Below, piece by piece: positions 1-8,640 of a DNA stretch of 64,000 bases (position 1 is the stretch's first letter; every line of letters begins with the position of its first letter). Source of the DNA: Tsukamurella paurometabola DSM 20162 (lineage in GTDB: Bacteria > Actinomycetota > Actinomycetes > Mycobacteriales > Mycobacteriaceae); contig NC_014158.1 in the NCBI RefSeq assembly GCF_000092225.1, forward strand, positions 2,852,001-2,916,000, in the 5' to 3' direction. The position numbers and the translations under genes were made by a program. The notes under the pieces were generated by a model. The model saw only the letters and a list, made by a program, of their open reading frames with translations, ran no database searches and had not been told where the DNA came from.

Positions 1-443
1 AGAGTAAGACCGATCTGACTGATCAGGCTCAGGCCCCCTCCGCTGGCGTAGACGCCGCCGAGCCACGTGAGGTTGTCGGCCGTGAGGAAGTAGCACATGG
101 CCACCAGCGAGGCGAGCTGGAAGGGCAGGAAGATGTAGGTCAGCCAGCGGTAGTACCGGGAGTTCTCGAGCGCTTCCATCACCTCTTCCGGCGGGTTCTC
201 GCCGTCGTCGCCGGCCTTGATGTCGACGATCGGGAGGATCACGTACAGCAACAGCGGGCCGATCCACCACAGCACCGGAGCGAGGTACATCAGCGGGGTC
301 TGCCCGAGGCCGAGCAGCCACATCACGCCCACGGCGAAGAACAAGGCGGTGGGAACGAACAGCCCCCACAGCCAGAGCCGCTTCTTGTGGTCGGTCCAGA
401 CGGCTTCCCTGCCGTCGGCGTCGATATAAGCCAGGCCCTTCAC
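1..443 (-). CDS. alkB: Alkane 1-monooxygenase AlkB, 5' part (runs off the left edge)
   Basis: Membrane diiron hydroxylase that oxidises n-alkanes at the terminal carbon using rubredoxin electrons. The visible 147 residues read like the AlkB N-terminus: a charged start (WTDHKKRLWLWGL), a hydrophobic segment near residues 23-46, another near 50-65, then ENSRYYRWLTYIFLPFQ and a third hydrophobic stretch. The histidine boxes lie outside the window, so catalysis cannot be checked. The GTG start at 443 is chosen because AAGGAGG lies five bases upstream; an in-frame ATG at 491 would add 16 residues. It is divergent from ohrR across a region rich in inverted repeats. The family assignment rests on recognised sequence similarity and is fairly firm. 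Confidence 0.85.
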   Translation of the reverse strand, partial: MKGLAYIDADGREAVWTDHKKRLWLWGLFVPTALFFAVGVMWLLGLGQTPLMYLAPVLWWIGPLLLYVILPIVDIKAGDDGENPPEEVMEALENSRYYRWLTYIFLPFQLASLVAMCYFLTADNLTWLGGVYASGGGLSLISQIGLT

Positions 444-509
444 GGTGCCCTCCTTACTGATAGCCCCTCGCGGGGCTGTGACTGAGGTCATAAGCTCTAT
501 CGCCAGTAT

Positions 510-534
510 TTGACACTTATCCATCAAATGTCAA
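510..534. promoter_or_regulatory. Inverted repeat upstream of alkB (possible operator/promoter)
   Basis: TTGACA (510-515) and TGTCAA (529-534) form a perfect 6-bp inverted repeat with a 13-base spacer. Read on the minus strand, TTGACA at 534-529 could also be the -35 box of alkB, with an AT-rich AAATACT about 17 bases downstream. This looks like an operator overlapping the alkB promoter; the regulator is unknown. Confidence 0.4.
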
Positions 535-545
535 GCGATCGATGG

Positions 546-564
546 ACATATCTTCAGAATATGT
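546..564. promoter_or_regulatory. Second inverted repeat in the alkB-ohrR intergenic region
   Basis: ACATAT (546-551) and ATATGT (559-564) are perfect inverted arms with a 7-base spacer, in an AT-rich patch unusual for this GC-rich sequence. A regulator site or promoter element for alkB is the natural reading, but no protein can be named. Confidence 0.3.
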
Positions 565-605
565 AAAGCCCGAGGCTGGACGGTACACCGAGAGCCGCAT
601 TTATG

Positions 606-630
606 TTGCGCACAATTGAATTGCGTGCAA
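606..630. promoter_or_regulatory. OhrR operator candidate
   Basis: TTGCGCACAATT (606-617) and AATTGCGTGCAA (619-630) form a near-perfect palindrome, 10 of 12 positions matching, around one central base. AATTG/CAATT half-sites with TTGC ends are the known style of OhrR operators. It ends 10 bases before the ohrR start, as expected for autoregulation by peroxide-sensitive repression of ohrR-ohr. Confidence 0.65.
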
Positions 631-640
631 TATTCGAGGG

Positions 641-1066
641 GTGGAAATCGAAGAGCTGCTGGACTCACAGGTGTGCTTCGCGCTGTACTCCGCATCCCGG
701 GTCGCCTCGAACGCGTATCGGGACGGGCTGGCCGCACTGGGACTCACGTACACGCAGTACGTGACGCTGCTGGCGCTCTGGGAGCGCGACGGGATCAGCG
801 TCTCGGCACTCGGCGAACGGCTCCGGCTCGACAGCGGCACACTCTCCCCTCTGATCCGGCGCCTGGAGGCGATGGACCTGGTGGAACGCCGGCGCGACCA
901 GGCCGATGAGCGCATGGTCACCGTGCACGTCACCGACAGCGGCCGCGCGCTGCGACCGCGAGTATCAGCGGTGCAACGCGAGGTCCGCGAGAAGTTCAAC
1001 CTCTCCCCCGACGAGGCCGTGCTGCTCCGCGATCTGGCCAAACGCTTCTGCGATGCCCACGAATAG
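641..1066 (+). CDS. ohrR: Organic hydroperoxide-sensing MarR-family repressor OhrR
   Basis: A 141-residue winged-helix regulator. Near the N-terminus QVCFALY carries the single reactive cysteine (Cys12) of OhrR proteins, whose oxidation by organic hydroperoxides releases DNA. The MarR core follows: a helix-turn-helix around LGERLRLDSGTLSPLIRRLE and a wing with the DERM motif. A GTG start is used; the upstream GAGGG is almost adjacent, so translation initiation is non-standard and the start could be wrong by a few codons. The gene lies 33 bases before ohr, on the same strand, and behind a palindromic operator. Family and role are strong; the ligand is inferred from family knowledge. Confidence 0.88.
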   Translation: MEIEELLDSQVCFALYSASRVASNAYRDGLAALGLTYTQYVTLLALWERDGISVSALGERLRLDSGTLSPLIRRLEAMDLVERRRDQADERMVTVHVTDSGRALRPRVSAVQREVREKFNLSPDEAVLLRDLAKRFCDAHE

Positions 1067-1099
1067 CCCCACGAGACTCGAAACCTTAGGAGTATCACC

Positions 1100-1525
1100 A
1101 TGATCGACGTCAAGTACACCGCCGAAGCCATCGCCACCGGAGCCGGGCGCGACGGCCACGTCCGCAGCGACGACGGACGGGTCGACCTGGATCTCGCGAT
1201 CCCTGTGGGCATGGGGGGCAGCGGCGAGGGTTCGAACCCCGAGCAGCTCTTCGCCTCCGGCTACGCCGCGTGCTTCCACTCCGCGCTGCAGTTGGTCGCG
1301 CGCACCCGGAAGGTCGCCATCGACGGCTCGAGTGTCGGGGCGCGTGTCGGCATCGGTCCGAACGGCGACGGGGGATTCGGGCTGACCGTCACCCTCGAGG
1401 TCGTGATACCCGAGCTCGACGCCACCACCGCGCAGGAGCTCGCGGACGCGGCCCACCAGGTGTGCCCGTACTCGAACGCCGTCCGCGGCAACGTCGACGT
1501 CACCGTGACCGTCGCCGACGACTAA
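1100..1525 (+). CDS. ohr: Organic hydroperoxide resistance protein Ohr (OsmC superfamily)
   Basis: A cytosolic thiol peroxidase that reduces organic and fatty-acid hydroperoxides, normally recycled by lipoylated proteins. The 141-residue length is typical. Both catalytic cysteines are present, Cys58 in YAACFHSAL and Cys122 in HQVCPYSNA, as is the NPEQLF glutamate motif. TTAGGAG provides a clear ribosome-binding site before the ATG. Position directly after ohrR gives the classical regulator-effector pair. Lipid peroxides arising near the alkane hydroxylase could be substrates, which is inference. Confidence 0.93.
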   Translation: MIDVKYTAEAIATGAGRDGHVRSDDGRVDLDLAIPVGMGGSGEGSNPEQLFASGYAACFHSALQLVARTRKVAIDGSSVGARVGIGPNGDGGFGLTVTLEVVIPELDATTAQELADAAHQVCPYSNAVRGNVDVTVTVADD

Positions 1526-1554
1526 CCACCCGATCCGATCAGGAGAAACTTCCC

Positions 1555-2550
1555 ATGCGCGCACTCATGCACGACGAATTCGGCGATCCCGCAACCGTGC
1601 TCACCGTCCGAGAGATCCCCGTACCGGAGCCCCGGTCCGGTCAGGTGCTGATCCGCACCCTGCTCGCCTCGATCCACAACCACGATCTGTGGACCGTGAA
1701 AGGCGACTACGGGTACAAGCCGTCGATGCCGGCCCGCAGCGGTTCCGAGGCGGTCGGCGTCATCGAGAAGCTCGGCGACGGCGTCACGGGCTTGGAGGTG
1801 GGCCAGCGGGTGATGACCGGCGGCGCGTTCGGTACCTGGGCCGAGTACTTCGTCGCGAACGCCGAGACCCTGCTCCCCGTCCCCGACTCGATCCCCGATG
1901 AAATGGCAGCGCAACTGTTCGCGATGCCCTTCAGCGCGGCCTCACTGCTCGAGTACCTCCAGGTGCAACCGGGCAGCTGGATCGTGCAGAACGCCGCCAA
2001 CGGGATGGTGGGCGGGTTGCTCGCACAGCTGGCCGCTGCACGAGGCATCAACGTCACCGGCCTGGTCCGGCGGTCGGCAGCCGTCGATGAGTTGGCCGGC
2101 CTCGGCATCGCCAACGTGATCGCCACCGACACTGACGGCTGGCGCGAGCGCGCTGCGGCCCTGGCCGGTGCCGACGGCTACGCCGCAGCGATCGATTCCG
2201 TCGGTGGCTCGGCGAGCACCGATCTCGCAGCGCTACTCGGCCGCCACGGCACCTTGGTCTCGTTCGGTGCGATGAGCGCGGCCGGGGCGGGCCAGACCGC
2301 CCTCCTGGAGATCCCGGTGAACGACGTGATCTTCAAGGAGCTCACCGTCAAGGGGTTCTGGGGCCGCACAGTGAGCCAGGAGATGGCGCCGGCCAAGCGC
2401 CGCGAACTGGTCGAGGAGATCGTCCGCGGCGCGGCCGGGGGCACGCTGAAGCTCCCGGTCGACGGTGTCTACGAGTTCGACCGCATCGCCGACGCGGCGA
2501 CGGCGAACACCCGGCCGGGACGATCCGGCAAGATTCTGCTTCGCCCGTGA
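1555..2550 (+). CDS. Zinc-independent medium-chain dehydrogenase/quinone oxidoreductase-like protein
   Basis: A 331-residue MDR-superfamily oxidoreductase expected to use NADPH. The N-terminal GroES-like half starts MRALMHDEFGDPATVL; the Rossmann half has an ANGMVGGLLAQLA nucleotide-binding loop near residues 143-156, resembling the AXXGXXG pattern of quinone oxidoreductases and enoyl-thioester reductases. No structural zinc cysteines are visible. AGGAGA lies nine bases before the ATG at 1555, which is why this start is preferred over longer in-frame options. It is 29 bases after ohr and is probably co-transcribed, suggesting a role in detoxifying reactive carbonyls or quinones; the substrate is unknown. 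Confidence 0.8.
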   Translation: MRALMHDEFGDPATVLTVREIPVPEPRSGQVLIRTLLASIHNHDLWTVKGDYGYKPSMPARSGSEAVGVIEKLGDGVTGLEVGQRVMTGGAFGTWAEYFVANAETLLPVPDSIPDEMAAQLFAMPFSAASLLEYLQVQPGSWIVQNAANGMVGGLLAQLAAARGINVTGLVRRSAAVDELAGLGIANVIATDTDGWRERAAALAGADGYAAAIDSVGGSASTDLAALLGRHGTLVSFGAMSAAGAGQTALLEIPVNDVIFKELTVKGFWGRTVSQEMAPAKRRELVEEIVRGAAGGTLKLPVDGVYEFDRIADAATANTRPGRSGKILLRP

Positions 2551-2600
2551 GCCACTAGGTCCTATGCTTAGGCAACGAACCGCGAGAGTGGGAGTCGCCC

Positions 2601-3383
2601 GTGAGCACCAGGACCGAGAACGAATCGCGCACGCTCGCTCGGGGCGGCACCCGTGACCGGACACGTCTGGCCGCGATAGGCCGGTCCTCGGATGACTTCT
2701 CGGTGGCGACGATCGCCCGCCTGCGCCCACCGTCGAGCGGGAACATCCTCGACGTGGGCTGCGGGACGGGCGACCTCGCACGACGGCTGGCGCGCGAGGT
2801 GGTGCCCCGCGGCAGCGTCACTGCGCTCGATCGGGACGTCTCCGCGATCGGACCCGATACCTGCGAGATCGACGTGGTGGCGGCGGATCTCACGGCGTGG
2901 CGGCCTCCCGAGGACGTCTCCTACGACGTCGTGCACGCCCGGTACGTGCTCGCGCACGTCGCTGACGCGGCAGAGGCCCTGGCCCGGGTCTGCTCGTGGG
3001 TCCGGGCGGACGGTCACATCGTGATCACCGAGCCGCTGGCGCTGCCGCTGGACCCGGCGACGCCGCGCGCGGTACGACGAGTCTTCGACGGCTACCACTC
3101 GTGGGCCGAGCGCGGCGGCATGTCGCTCACTTTCGCCGCGGCTGCCCCGGGCCTCATCGGGGCGGTCGGCGGCACCGATATCGTGGTGGAGACCCGCGTC
3201 TCACGGTTCGGCGGCGGCCCCGGTGTGGACCGATGGGCGGCGCTCATCGGTCCTTTCGCCGGCCAGCTGCGCGCGTCCGGTGTGCACGACGCAGACCTCG
3301 ATGAGTTCTTCTCCGCCGCTGCAGATCCTGGGATGTACGTGGCGCCGCAGCTGATCGTGACGACCTCGGCGCGCCTCCCCTGA
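2601..3383 (+). CDS. SAM-dependent class I methyltransferase
   Basis: A 260-residue protein with the class I methyltransferase motif I LDVGCGTGDLA at residues 50-60, an acidic residue after strand 2 (ALDRD) and a motif IV-like YDVVHARYVLAHV. This fits the Methyltransf_11/25 type acting on small molecules. Start is GTG at 2601 with GTGGGAG upstream. A TATGCT (2563-2568) 32 bases upstream could be a -10 box, so it may have its own promoter. The substrate cannot be deduced. It is convergent with the next gene, with one base between the stop codons. Confidence 0.8.
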   Translation: MSTRTENESRTLARGGTRDRTRLAAIGRSSDDFSVATIARLRPPSSGNILDVGCGTGDLARRLAREVVPRGSVTALDRDVSAIGPDTCEIDVVAADLTAWRPPEDVSYDVVHARYVLAHVADAAEALARVCSWVRADGHIVITEPLALPLDPATPRAVRRVFDGYHSWAERGGMSLTFAAAAPGLIGAVGGTDIVVETRVSRFGGGPGVDRWAALIGPFAGQLRASGVHDADLDEFFSAAADPGMYVAPQLIVTTSARLP

Positions 3384-3384
3384 A

Positions 3385-3792
3385 TCAGGCGACGAGACGC
3401 TTGCGCGCGTTCAATCCCTGCGAGAGCAGAAAGGCCACGAAGTCGCGCAGCGCATCGCCACCGAGTTCGCTCGCCGGGAACGTGTACTGCAACACCAGAT
3501 CTGCCGATACCTCGCGGCGCATCAGCCGCAGTGTGCCGAATTGCACCGATTCTCCCGCCGCCTCGACATCGGAGACCAGCTGGTCGGTGAGCGGAAGGTC
3601 CAGCGCGATCACCTGCGTCACCGCGTAGACGTCGATTCCGTCGGTGAGTTCGTAGACCTGCACGGATGCGGGCGCCTCACCGAATTCGATACGGATCGTG
3701 CCCTCGCCGTCCCGGCGCAGCGGGACGACGGTCCCGAGCGCTGATTCGAGCCGCCTGCGCAGGACATCGAACCGTGCGCCCGGATCACTCAC
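3385..3792 (-). CDS. Conserved hypothetical protein downstream of uppS (Rv2360c-like)
   Basis: A 135-residue soluble protein without signal peptide or membrane segment. I do not recognise a catalytic motif; composition and length resemble the small two-layer YbjN/chaperone-like proteins. The GTG at 3792 overlaps the uppS stop (GTGA), so it is translationally coupled; a longer in-frame start at 3846 would run into uppS. The position after uppS and recO is conserved in mycobacteria. Function unknown. Confidence 0.7.
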   Translation of the reverse strand: MSDPGARFDVLRRRLESALGTVVPLRRDGEGTIRIEFGEAPASVQVYELTDGIDVYAVTQVIALDLPLTDQLVSDVEAAGESVQFGTLRLMRREVSADLVLQYTFPASELGGDALRDFVAFLLSQGLNARKRLVA

Positions 3793-4604
3793 TTGGTACC
3801 GCCGAATCGCCGGTCCCGCTTGGCGTATTCGAGGCACGCCTCCCACAGGTTACGACGGTCGAAATCCGGAAACAGCGTGTCCTGATACACGTACTCGGCG
3901 TACGCGCTCTCCCACAGCAGGAAGTTCGATGAACGCTTCTCACCCGACGGCCGCAGAAACAGGTCCACATCGGGCATATCAGGCAGATAGAGGTAGTGCG
4001 CGAAGGACTGCTCGGTGATCCGATCCGGGCTGATCTCGCCGGCGGCCACCCGTCGGGCGATCTCCCTCGTCGCGTCGACGATCTCGGCTCGGCCTCCGTA
4101 GTTGACGCACATGGTCAGCGTCATCACGGAGTTGTCCTTCGTGAGCTCCTCGGCGACCTCGAGCTCCTTGATCACGCTGCGCCACAGGCGCGGTCGGCGC
4201 CCGGCCCAGCGCACCCGCACACCCATCTCGTTCATCTCGTCGCGGCGGCGGCGGATCACATCACGATTGAAGCCCATCAGGAAGCGGACCTCGTCCGGGC
4301 TGCGGGTCCAGTTCTCCGTGGAGAAGGCGTACGCGGACAGGTTCTTCACGCCCATCTCGATACACCCGCACACGGTGTCCATCAGCACGGCTTCGCCCTG
4401 CTCGTGGCCCTTGGTGCGGGGAAGCCCGCGCTCCTGGGCCCAGCGCCCGTTGCCGTCCATCACCAGCGCGACGTGGTTGGGTACCAGTTCGGCGGGGATC
4501 GCCGGGGGCGTGGCTCCCGACGGGTGCGGGTCCGGCGGGCGGACGGTGCTCGGTGGCGCAGTGGACGTGGCCTTGGCGGCCCTACCCCGTCGCAGTCCCG
4601 GCAC
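3789..4604 (-). CDS. uppS: cis-Prenyl diphosphate synthase (decaprenyl/undecaprenyl type)
   Basis: Makes the long-chain cis-polyprenyl diphosphate that carries peptidoglycan and arabinogalactan precursors. The 271 residues contain the catalytic Asp50 in [12 protein letters not shown], the GHEQG region, FSTENWTRS and the C-terminal [18 protein letters not shown] signature. A 40-residue charged, proline-rich N-terminal extension is typical of mycobacterial Rv2361c-like enzymes. The GTG start at 4604 lies inside the 3' end of recO, a 23-base overlap. It is probably co-transcribed with recO. Confidence 0.93.
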   Translation of the reverse strand: MPGLRRGRAAKATSTAPPSTVRPPDPHPSGATPPAIPAELVPNHVALVMDGNGRWAQERGLPRTKGHEQGEAVLMDTVCGCIEMGVKNLSAYAFSTENWTRSPDEVRFLMGFNRDVIRRRRDEMNEMGVRVRWAGRRPRLWRSVIKELEVAEELTKDNSVMTLTMCVNYGGRAEIVDATREIARRVAAGEISPDRITEQSFAHYLYLPDMPDVDLFLRPSGEKRSSNFLLWESAYAEYVYQDTLFPDFDRRNLWEACLEYAKRDRRFGGTK

Positions 4605-5385
4605 CGTCGACCTCCGTTCCCCCGGCGCCCATCGCCGAGACCTGGCTGTGCGGCGCGTGCCGCTCGATCATGGGCAGCGATCGCAGCTGCCGTCCCACAT
4701 GCCACTGTAGGTGCGCCGCGGCGAGGCCGTTCGCCTGGCGACGGACTCGATCGCCCGTGGTCTCGGCGAAATCGAAGTCGGCCCTGGCCAGGGCGGCGAG
4801 CAGATCCAGCACGCCGTGCGCCGGGACCGCCGACCCCGCGGGGCGGCAGTGCACGCAGACCGCTCCACCGGCCGCGACGTGGAAGGCACGATGCGGCCCG
4901 GTATCGCCGCAGCGGGCGCACAGGTCGAGCGCGGGCGCCCAGCCCGCGGCATCCATCGCACGGAGCAGGAAGGAGATGAGGATCAGATCGCGATCGCGCA
5001 GGCCCGCGGCGATGGCGCGCAGAGCGCCGACGGTGAGCCGGTGCAACTCGGGCGCCGGGGCGCGCTCCTCACCGGCGAGCCGTTCGGCGGTCTCGATCAC
5101 GGCGCAGGCGGTGGTGTACCGGCCGTAGTCGCCGGCCAGATCGCCGGAGTAGGCGGCGATGGAGTGCACCTGAGTCACGGTATCGAGATTGCGGCCGGGG
5201 TAGAGCTGCAGGTCGACGTGGGCGAACAGTTCCAGCCGTGCCCCGAACCGGGACCGCGGGCGCCGCACCCCCTTGGCGACGGCCCGGACCAAGCCGTTCT
5301 CCCGGGTGAGCAGCGTGAGGATGTAATCGGCCTCCCCCAGCTTGTGCTGCCGCAGCACCACAGCGCTGTCCCGGTACGACCTCAT
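4582..5385 (-). CDS. recO: DNA repair protein RecO
   Basis: Recombination mediator of the RecFOR pathway that loads RecA on SSB-coated DNA and anneals strands. The 267 residues show the N-terminal OB-fold start [20 protein letters not shown] and the zinc finger CARCGDTG...CVHC in the C-terminal half. The ATG at 5385 is chosen by comparison with the conserved mycobacterial N-terminus; in-frame ATGs at 5394 and 5397 are possible alternatives. It is followed by uppS, with overlap. Confidence 0.93.
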   Translation of the reverse strand: MRSYRDSAVVLRQHKLGEADYILTLLTRENGLVRAVAKGVRRPRSRFGARLELFAHVDLQLYPGRNLDTVTQVHSIAAYSGDLAGDYGRYTTACAVIETAERLAGEERAPAPELHRLTVGALRAIAAGLRDRDLILISFLLRAMDAAGWAPALDLCARCGDTGPHRAFHVAAGGAVCVHCRPAGSAVPAHGVLDLLAALARADFDFAETTGDRVRRQANGLAAAHLQWHVGRQLRSLPMIERHAPHSQVSAMGAGGTEVDGAGTATG

Positions 5386-5510
5386 ACCCTCCATCATCCC
5401 ACCCCACGCCGACAACAGTCCCCTCGTCACCGTCGTGTCGCGCGTACTCCTGGCACAGGGTCGAGCGACCGTCATCGACACGGAGGCCGGCGGGCCCGGC
5501 TCACCGAGCG

Positions 5511-6467
5511 CTAGAAGCCCAGGCGGCCCAGCTGCTTCGGGTCACGCTGCCAGTCCTTGGCTACCTTCACATGCAGTGACAGGTACACCTTGCGGCCCAA
5601 CAGCTTCTCGATCTCGGTACGGGCCTCGGTGCCCACGGACTTCAGGCGTGAACCGCCCTTGCCGATGATGATCGCCTTCTGCGAGGGGCGCTCCACGTAC
5701 AGCAGCGCGTGCACATCGAGCATCCCGGGCTTGTCTGCCTTAACCTGCGCCTCGGTCTGCTCGCGCTCGATGACCTCCTCGATCACCACGGCCAACGAGT
5801 GCGGCAATTCGTCGCGCACGCCTTCCAGAGCGGCCTCGCGGATCAGCTCGGCCATCATGGTGTCGTCGTCGGTATCGGTGACCTCGCCGTCCGGGTAGAA
5901 CGCCGGACCGGGCTGCATCTTCGATGCGAGCAACTGCACCAAGTCCTCGACCTGCTCGCCCGACGCCGCCGACACCGGGATCACATCGCTGTTCTCGCCC
6001 AGGAACTTCGAGACGGCGAGTAGTTGTTCGGCCACCTTGTCGCGGCCCACCTTGTCGATCTTGGTGACCACACCCAACAGCGGCGTCCGGGGTGCCATGT
6101 GCCGCACCTGATCCAGGATGTACTTGTCGCCGGGACCGATCTTCTCGTCGGCGGGGATGGTGAGGCAGATGATGTCGACCTCGGAGTAGGTGTCGCGCAC
6201 CAGATCGTTGAGCCGCTGCCCCAGTAGTGTCCGGGGACGGTGCAGACCGGGCGTGTCCACGAGCACCAGCTGGCAGTTCGGTCGGTTGACGATCCCGCGG
6301 ATCGTCGACCGGGTGGTCTGCGGCCGCGAGCTGGTGATCGCCACCTTGGAACCCACCAGCGCGTTGGTCAGCGTGGATTTGCCGGTGTTCGGCCGGCCCA
6401 CGAAGCACACGAACCCGGAACGGAAATCTGTATCGGCGGGGCCGATGTTCTCGGGGGTATCGGTCAT
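5511..6467 (-). CDS. era: GTPase Era
   Basis: Ribosome-assembly GTPase that binds the 3' end of 16S rRNA. The 318 residues carry G1 GRPNTGKST (24-32), the switch region TRSTIRG, G3 DTPGLH, G4 TKIDK and a C-terminal KH domain with GKGGSRLKSVG. It overlaps the upstream deaminase-like gene by four bases (ATGA) and belongs to the phoH-ybeY-CBS-era run. Confidence 0.97.
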   Translation of the reverse strand: MTDTPENIGPADTDFRSGFVCFVGRPNTGKSTLTNALVGSKVAITSSRPQTTRSTIRGIVNRPNCQLVLVDTPGLHRPRTLLGQRLNDLVRDTYSEVDIICLTIPADEKIGPGDKYILDQVRHMAPRTPLLGVVTKIDKVGRDKVAEQLLAVSKFLGENSDVIPVSAASGEQVEDLVQLLASKMQPGPAFYPDGEVTDTDDDTMMAELIREAALEGVRDELPHSLAVVIEEVIEREQTEAQVKADKPGMLDVHALLYVERPSQKAIIIGKGGSRLKSVGTEARTEIEKLLGRKVYLSLHVKVAKDWQRDPKQLGRLGF

Positions 6468-6787
6468 CGTCGCGCCTCCCCCGCCGCATCGACGAGCAGG
6501 ACGTGCGCCTCGTGCGTCACCTCGCGCAGAGCCGCGACGCCCGGGTCGGCACCGTCGACTTCGCCGATCAGGACGGCGGCCTCGAAGCCCTGCGCACCGG
6601 AACTGACGGCGGTCGCCACCGCCACCTGCAGCGCGGTGAGCGACAACGCCGCCAACGCCACCGGTGCACCGGCATAGCTGCGGCCATCCAGATCCCGCAC
6701 GGCGGCACCGTGATCGGCGCCCGCACGAGCCATCGCGCCGCGCGCCAGGGTCATCAGTTTGCGGTCCTCCTCGCCGATCTCACTCAC
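6464..6787 (-). CDS. Small cytidine-deaminase-like conserved protein (Rv2365c-like)
   Basis: A 107-residue protein in the position of mycobacterial Rv2365c, which is annotated as deaminase-like. The sequence keeps a helix-strand layout ([27 protein letters not shown]) but I see no zinc-binding HAE or PCXXC motif, so a working deaminase is unlikely. The GTG start overlaps the stop of the CBS-domain gene and its own stop overlaps the start of era. This coupling suggests a role near ribosome maturation, which is inference only. Confidence 0.65.
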   Translation of the reverse strand: MSEIGEEDRKLMTLARGAMARAGADHGAAVRDLDGRSYAGAPVALAALSLTALQVAVATAVSSGAQGFEAAVLIGEVDGADPGVAALREVTHEAHVLLVDAAGEARR

Positions 6788-8097
6788 ACGCTCTCCTTCT
6801 CGTCCGCCTCATCGGAGGCGACCTCGTCATCTTCGTCGTCGGCGCGGCGCACCACGACGGTGGTAATCCGCATCCTCCCACGACGATCCGTGGACCCCTC
6901 GGCCTCCAGCAACAGGCCGTGCGCCTGCGCCTCGCTGCCGGGCAGCGGGACGCGCCCGAGCACGAGTCCGAGCAGGCCACCGACCGTGTCGACCTCGTCC
7001 TCCTCGATGTCCTTGTCGTACAGCTCGCCCAGCGACTCCAGGTCGAGCCGCGCGGACACCCGGTACACGCCGCCGCCGAGGTCCTCGATGGGAGCGATCT
7101 CGTCGGCGTCGTACTCGTCGGTGATTTCGCCGACGATCTCCTCCAGCACGTCCTCGATGGTCACCAGGCCGGCGATGGAACCGTATTCGTTGACCAGCAC
7201 GGCCATGTGGTTGTTGGTCAACTGCATCTCGCGCAGCAGCGCGTCCACCGGCTTCGAGTCCGGCACGAAAACCGCGTCGCGGGCCATCGTGCCCACCTCG
7301 ATGGCATGCCGATCGGCACCGTCGGGCAGCGCGACGAGGTCTTTGAGGTAGACCACGCCCCGCACATCGTCGACGTTCTCGCCGATCACCGGTATCCGGG
7401 AGTGGCCCGAGCGCACGGCGAGCCGAATCGCCTGGGAGACCGTCTTATCGGATTCGATCCACACGATCTCGGGGCGTGGCACCATCACCTCGCGGGCGGC
7501 GGTATCGCCGAGTTCGAAGACCGACTGGATCATCTTGCCCTCGTCCGCATCGACCACTCCGCGCTGCTGCGCCATATCGACGAGCTCACGCAGTTCGACT
7601 TCGGTCGCGAACGGGCCGTTGCGGAATCCGCGACCGGGGGTGACGGCGTTACCGAGCAGGATGAGCAGCCTGGTGATCGGGCCCATCAGTGTCGCGATCA
7701 CCTGCATGGGCAATGCCGCCGCGCAACCGAGCGAATAGGCGTGCTGGCGGCCGAGGGTGCGCGGCCCCACGCCGATCAGGACGTAGCTGACGACAGTCAT
7801 GGTGACGGCGGTGATCACGGCCGTCCACGCGGTGGACAGGTAGCGATCGAGCACCATGAACATCAGTACGGTGGCCGAGATCTCGCAGGCGGTCCGAAGC
7901 AGCACAGCGAGATTCACGTAGAGCGGGCGGTTCTGCAAGACCCGTTGCAATCGCTTCGCGCCCGGTCGGTTGTCCTCGACCAGGTCTTCGACGCGGGCCG
8001 GCGAAACGGTGAGTAACGCGGCGTCGACGGCGGCGAACAAGCCTCCCAGCAGGACCAGTGCGACGACGCCGATGACCAGGAGGATCGACGAGCTCAC
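6784..8097 (-). CDS. CNNM/CorC-type transmembrane protein with CBS pair
   Basis: A 437-residue protein of the hemolysin C/CorC (CNNM-like) family, linked to Mg/Co efflux or ion homeostasis. Order: DUF21 membrane domain with segments near residues 5-25, 60-85, 90-115 and 125-145; two CBS motifs around [17 protein letters not shown] and [17 protein letters not shown]; an acidic [11 protein letters not shown] stretch; and a C-terminal CorC_HlyC domain. It sits between ybeY and the small deaminase-like gene, as in mycobacteria. The transported ion is not evident. Confidence 0.88.
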   Translation of the reverse strand: MSSSILLVIGVVALVLLGGLFAAVDAALLTVSPARVEDLVEDNRPGAKRLQRVLQNRPLYVNLAVLLRTACEISATVLMFMVLDRYLSTAWTAVITAVTMTVVSYVLIGVGPRTLGRQHAYSLGCAAALPMQVIATLMGPITRLLILLGNAVTPGRGFRNGPFATEVELRELVDMAQQRGVVDADEGKMIQSVFELGDTAAREVMVPRPEIVWIESDKTVSQAIRLAVRSGHSRIPVIGENVDDVRGVVYLKDLVALPDGADRHAIEVGTMARDAVFVPDSKPVDALLREMQLTNNHMAVLVNEYGSIAGLVTIEDVLEEIVGEITDEYDADEIAPIEDLGGGVYRVSARLDLESLGELYDKDIEEDEVDTVGGLLGLVLGRVPLPGSEAQAHGLLLEAEGSTDRRGRMRITTVVVRRADDEDDEVASDEADEKESV

Positions 8098-8100
8098 GGA

Positions 8101-8640
8101 TCAGTCCCGCCGGCCGAGGAAGCCGGTGCGGCCCAGCAGTTTGTCATCACGGGCGCTCTGCTTGGCGCGTCGCTCGTTCTCGCGCAGCTCCGCGTAGTAC
8201 TCGGCGAGAATGCTGTCCTGCAGGCCGAACATCTCACGCTCCTCTTCGGGCTCCGCGTGATCGAAGCCGAGCAGGTGCAGCACGCCGTGCACGGTGAGCA
8301 CGTTCAGCTCGTGGGCGGTGGAATGCCCGGCGGCCTCGGCCTGTTCGGCCGCGAATTGTGGGCACAGCACGATATCGCCGAGGGTGGCCGGGCCCGCGTC
8401 GACCATATCCGGCCGCCCGCCCGGGGTGAGCTCGTCCATCGGAAAGCTCATCACGTCGGTAGGACCGGGCAGATCCATCCACTTCACGTGCAGATCGGCC
8501 ATGGTGTCCAGATCCACGGCGAGCATGTTCAGCTCGGCGCCGGGGTGCACGTCCATCGCGGCGATGGCGAAGGCGGCCACCGCAACCAGCTCGGCCTCGT
8601 CGACGTCGAAACCCGACTCGTTGGCGAATTCGATACTCAT
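8101..8640 (-). CDS. ybeY: rRNA maturation endoribonuclease YbeY
   Basis: Zinc-dependent single-strand RNase involved in 16S rRNA 3'-end processing and ribosome quality control. The 179 residues contain the zinc triad [11 protein letters not shown] (His118, His122, His128) and the conserved LNVLTVHG lead-in. Its ATG overlaps the phoH stop by four bases, the widespread phoH-ybeY coupling. The arginine- and lysine-rich C-terminal 40 residues extend beyond the minimal fold. Confidence 0.96.
   Translation of the reverse strand: MSIEFANESGFDVDEAELVAVAAFAIAAMDVHPGAELNMLAVDLDTMADLHVKWMDLPGPTDVMSFPMDELTPGGRPDMVDAGPATLGDIVLCPQFAAEQAEAAGHSTAHELNVLTVHGVLHLLGFDHAEPEEEREMFGLQDSILAEYYAELRENERRAKQSARDDKLLGRTGFLGRRD

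Noticed and set aside
6464-6787. Functional cytidine deaminase
   Set aside because: The zinc-binding HAE and PCXXC motifs are missing, so only a deaminase-like label is kept.
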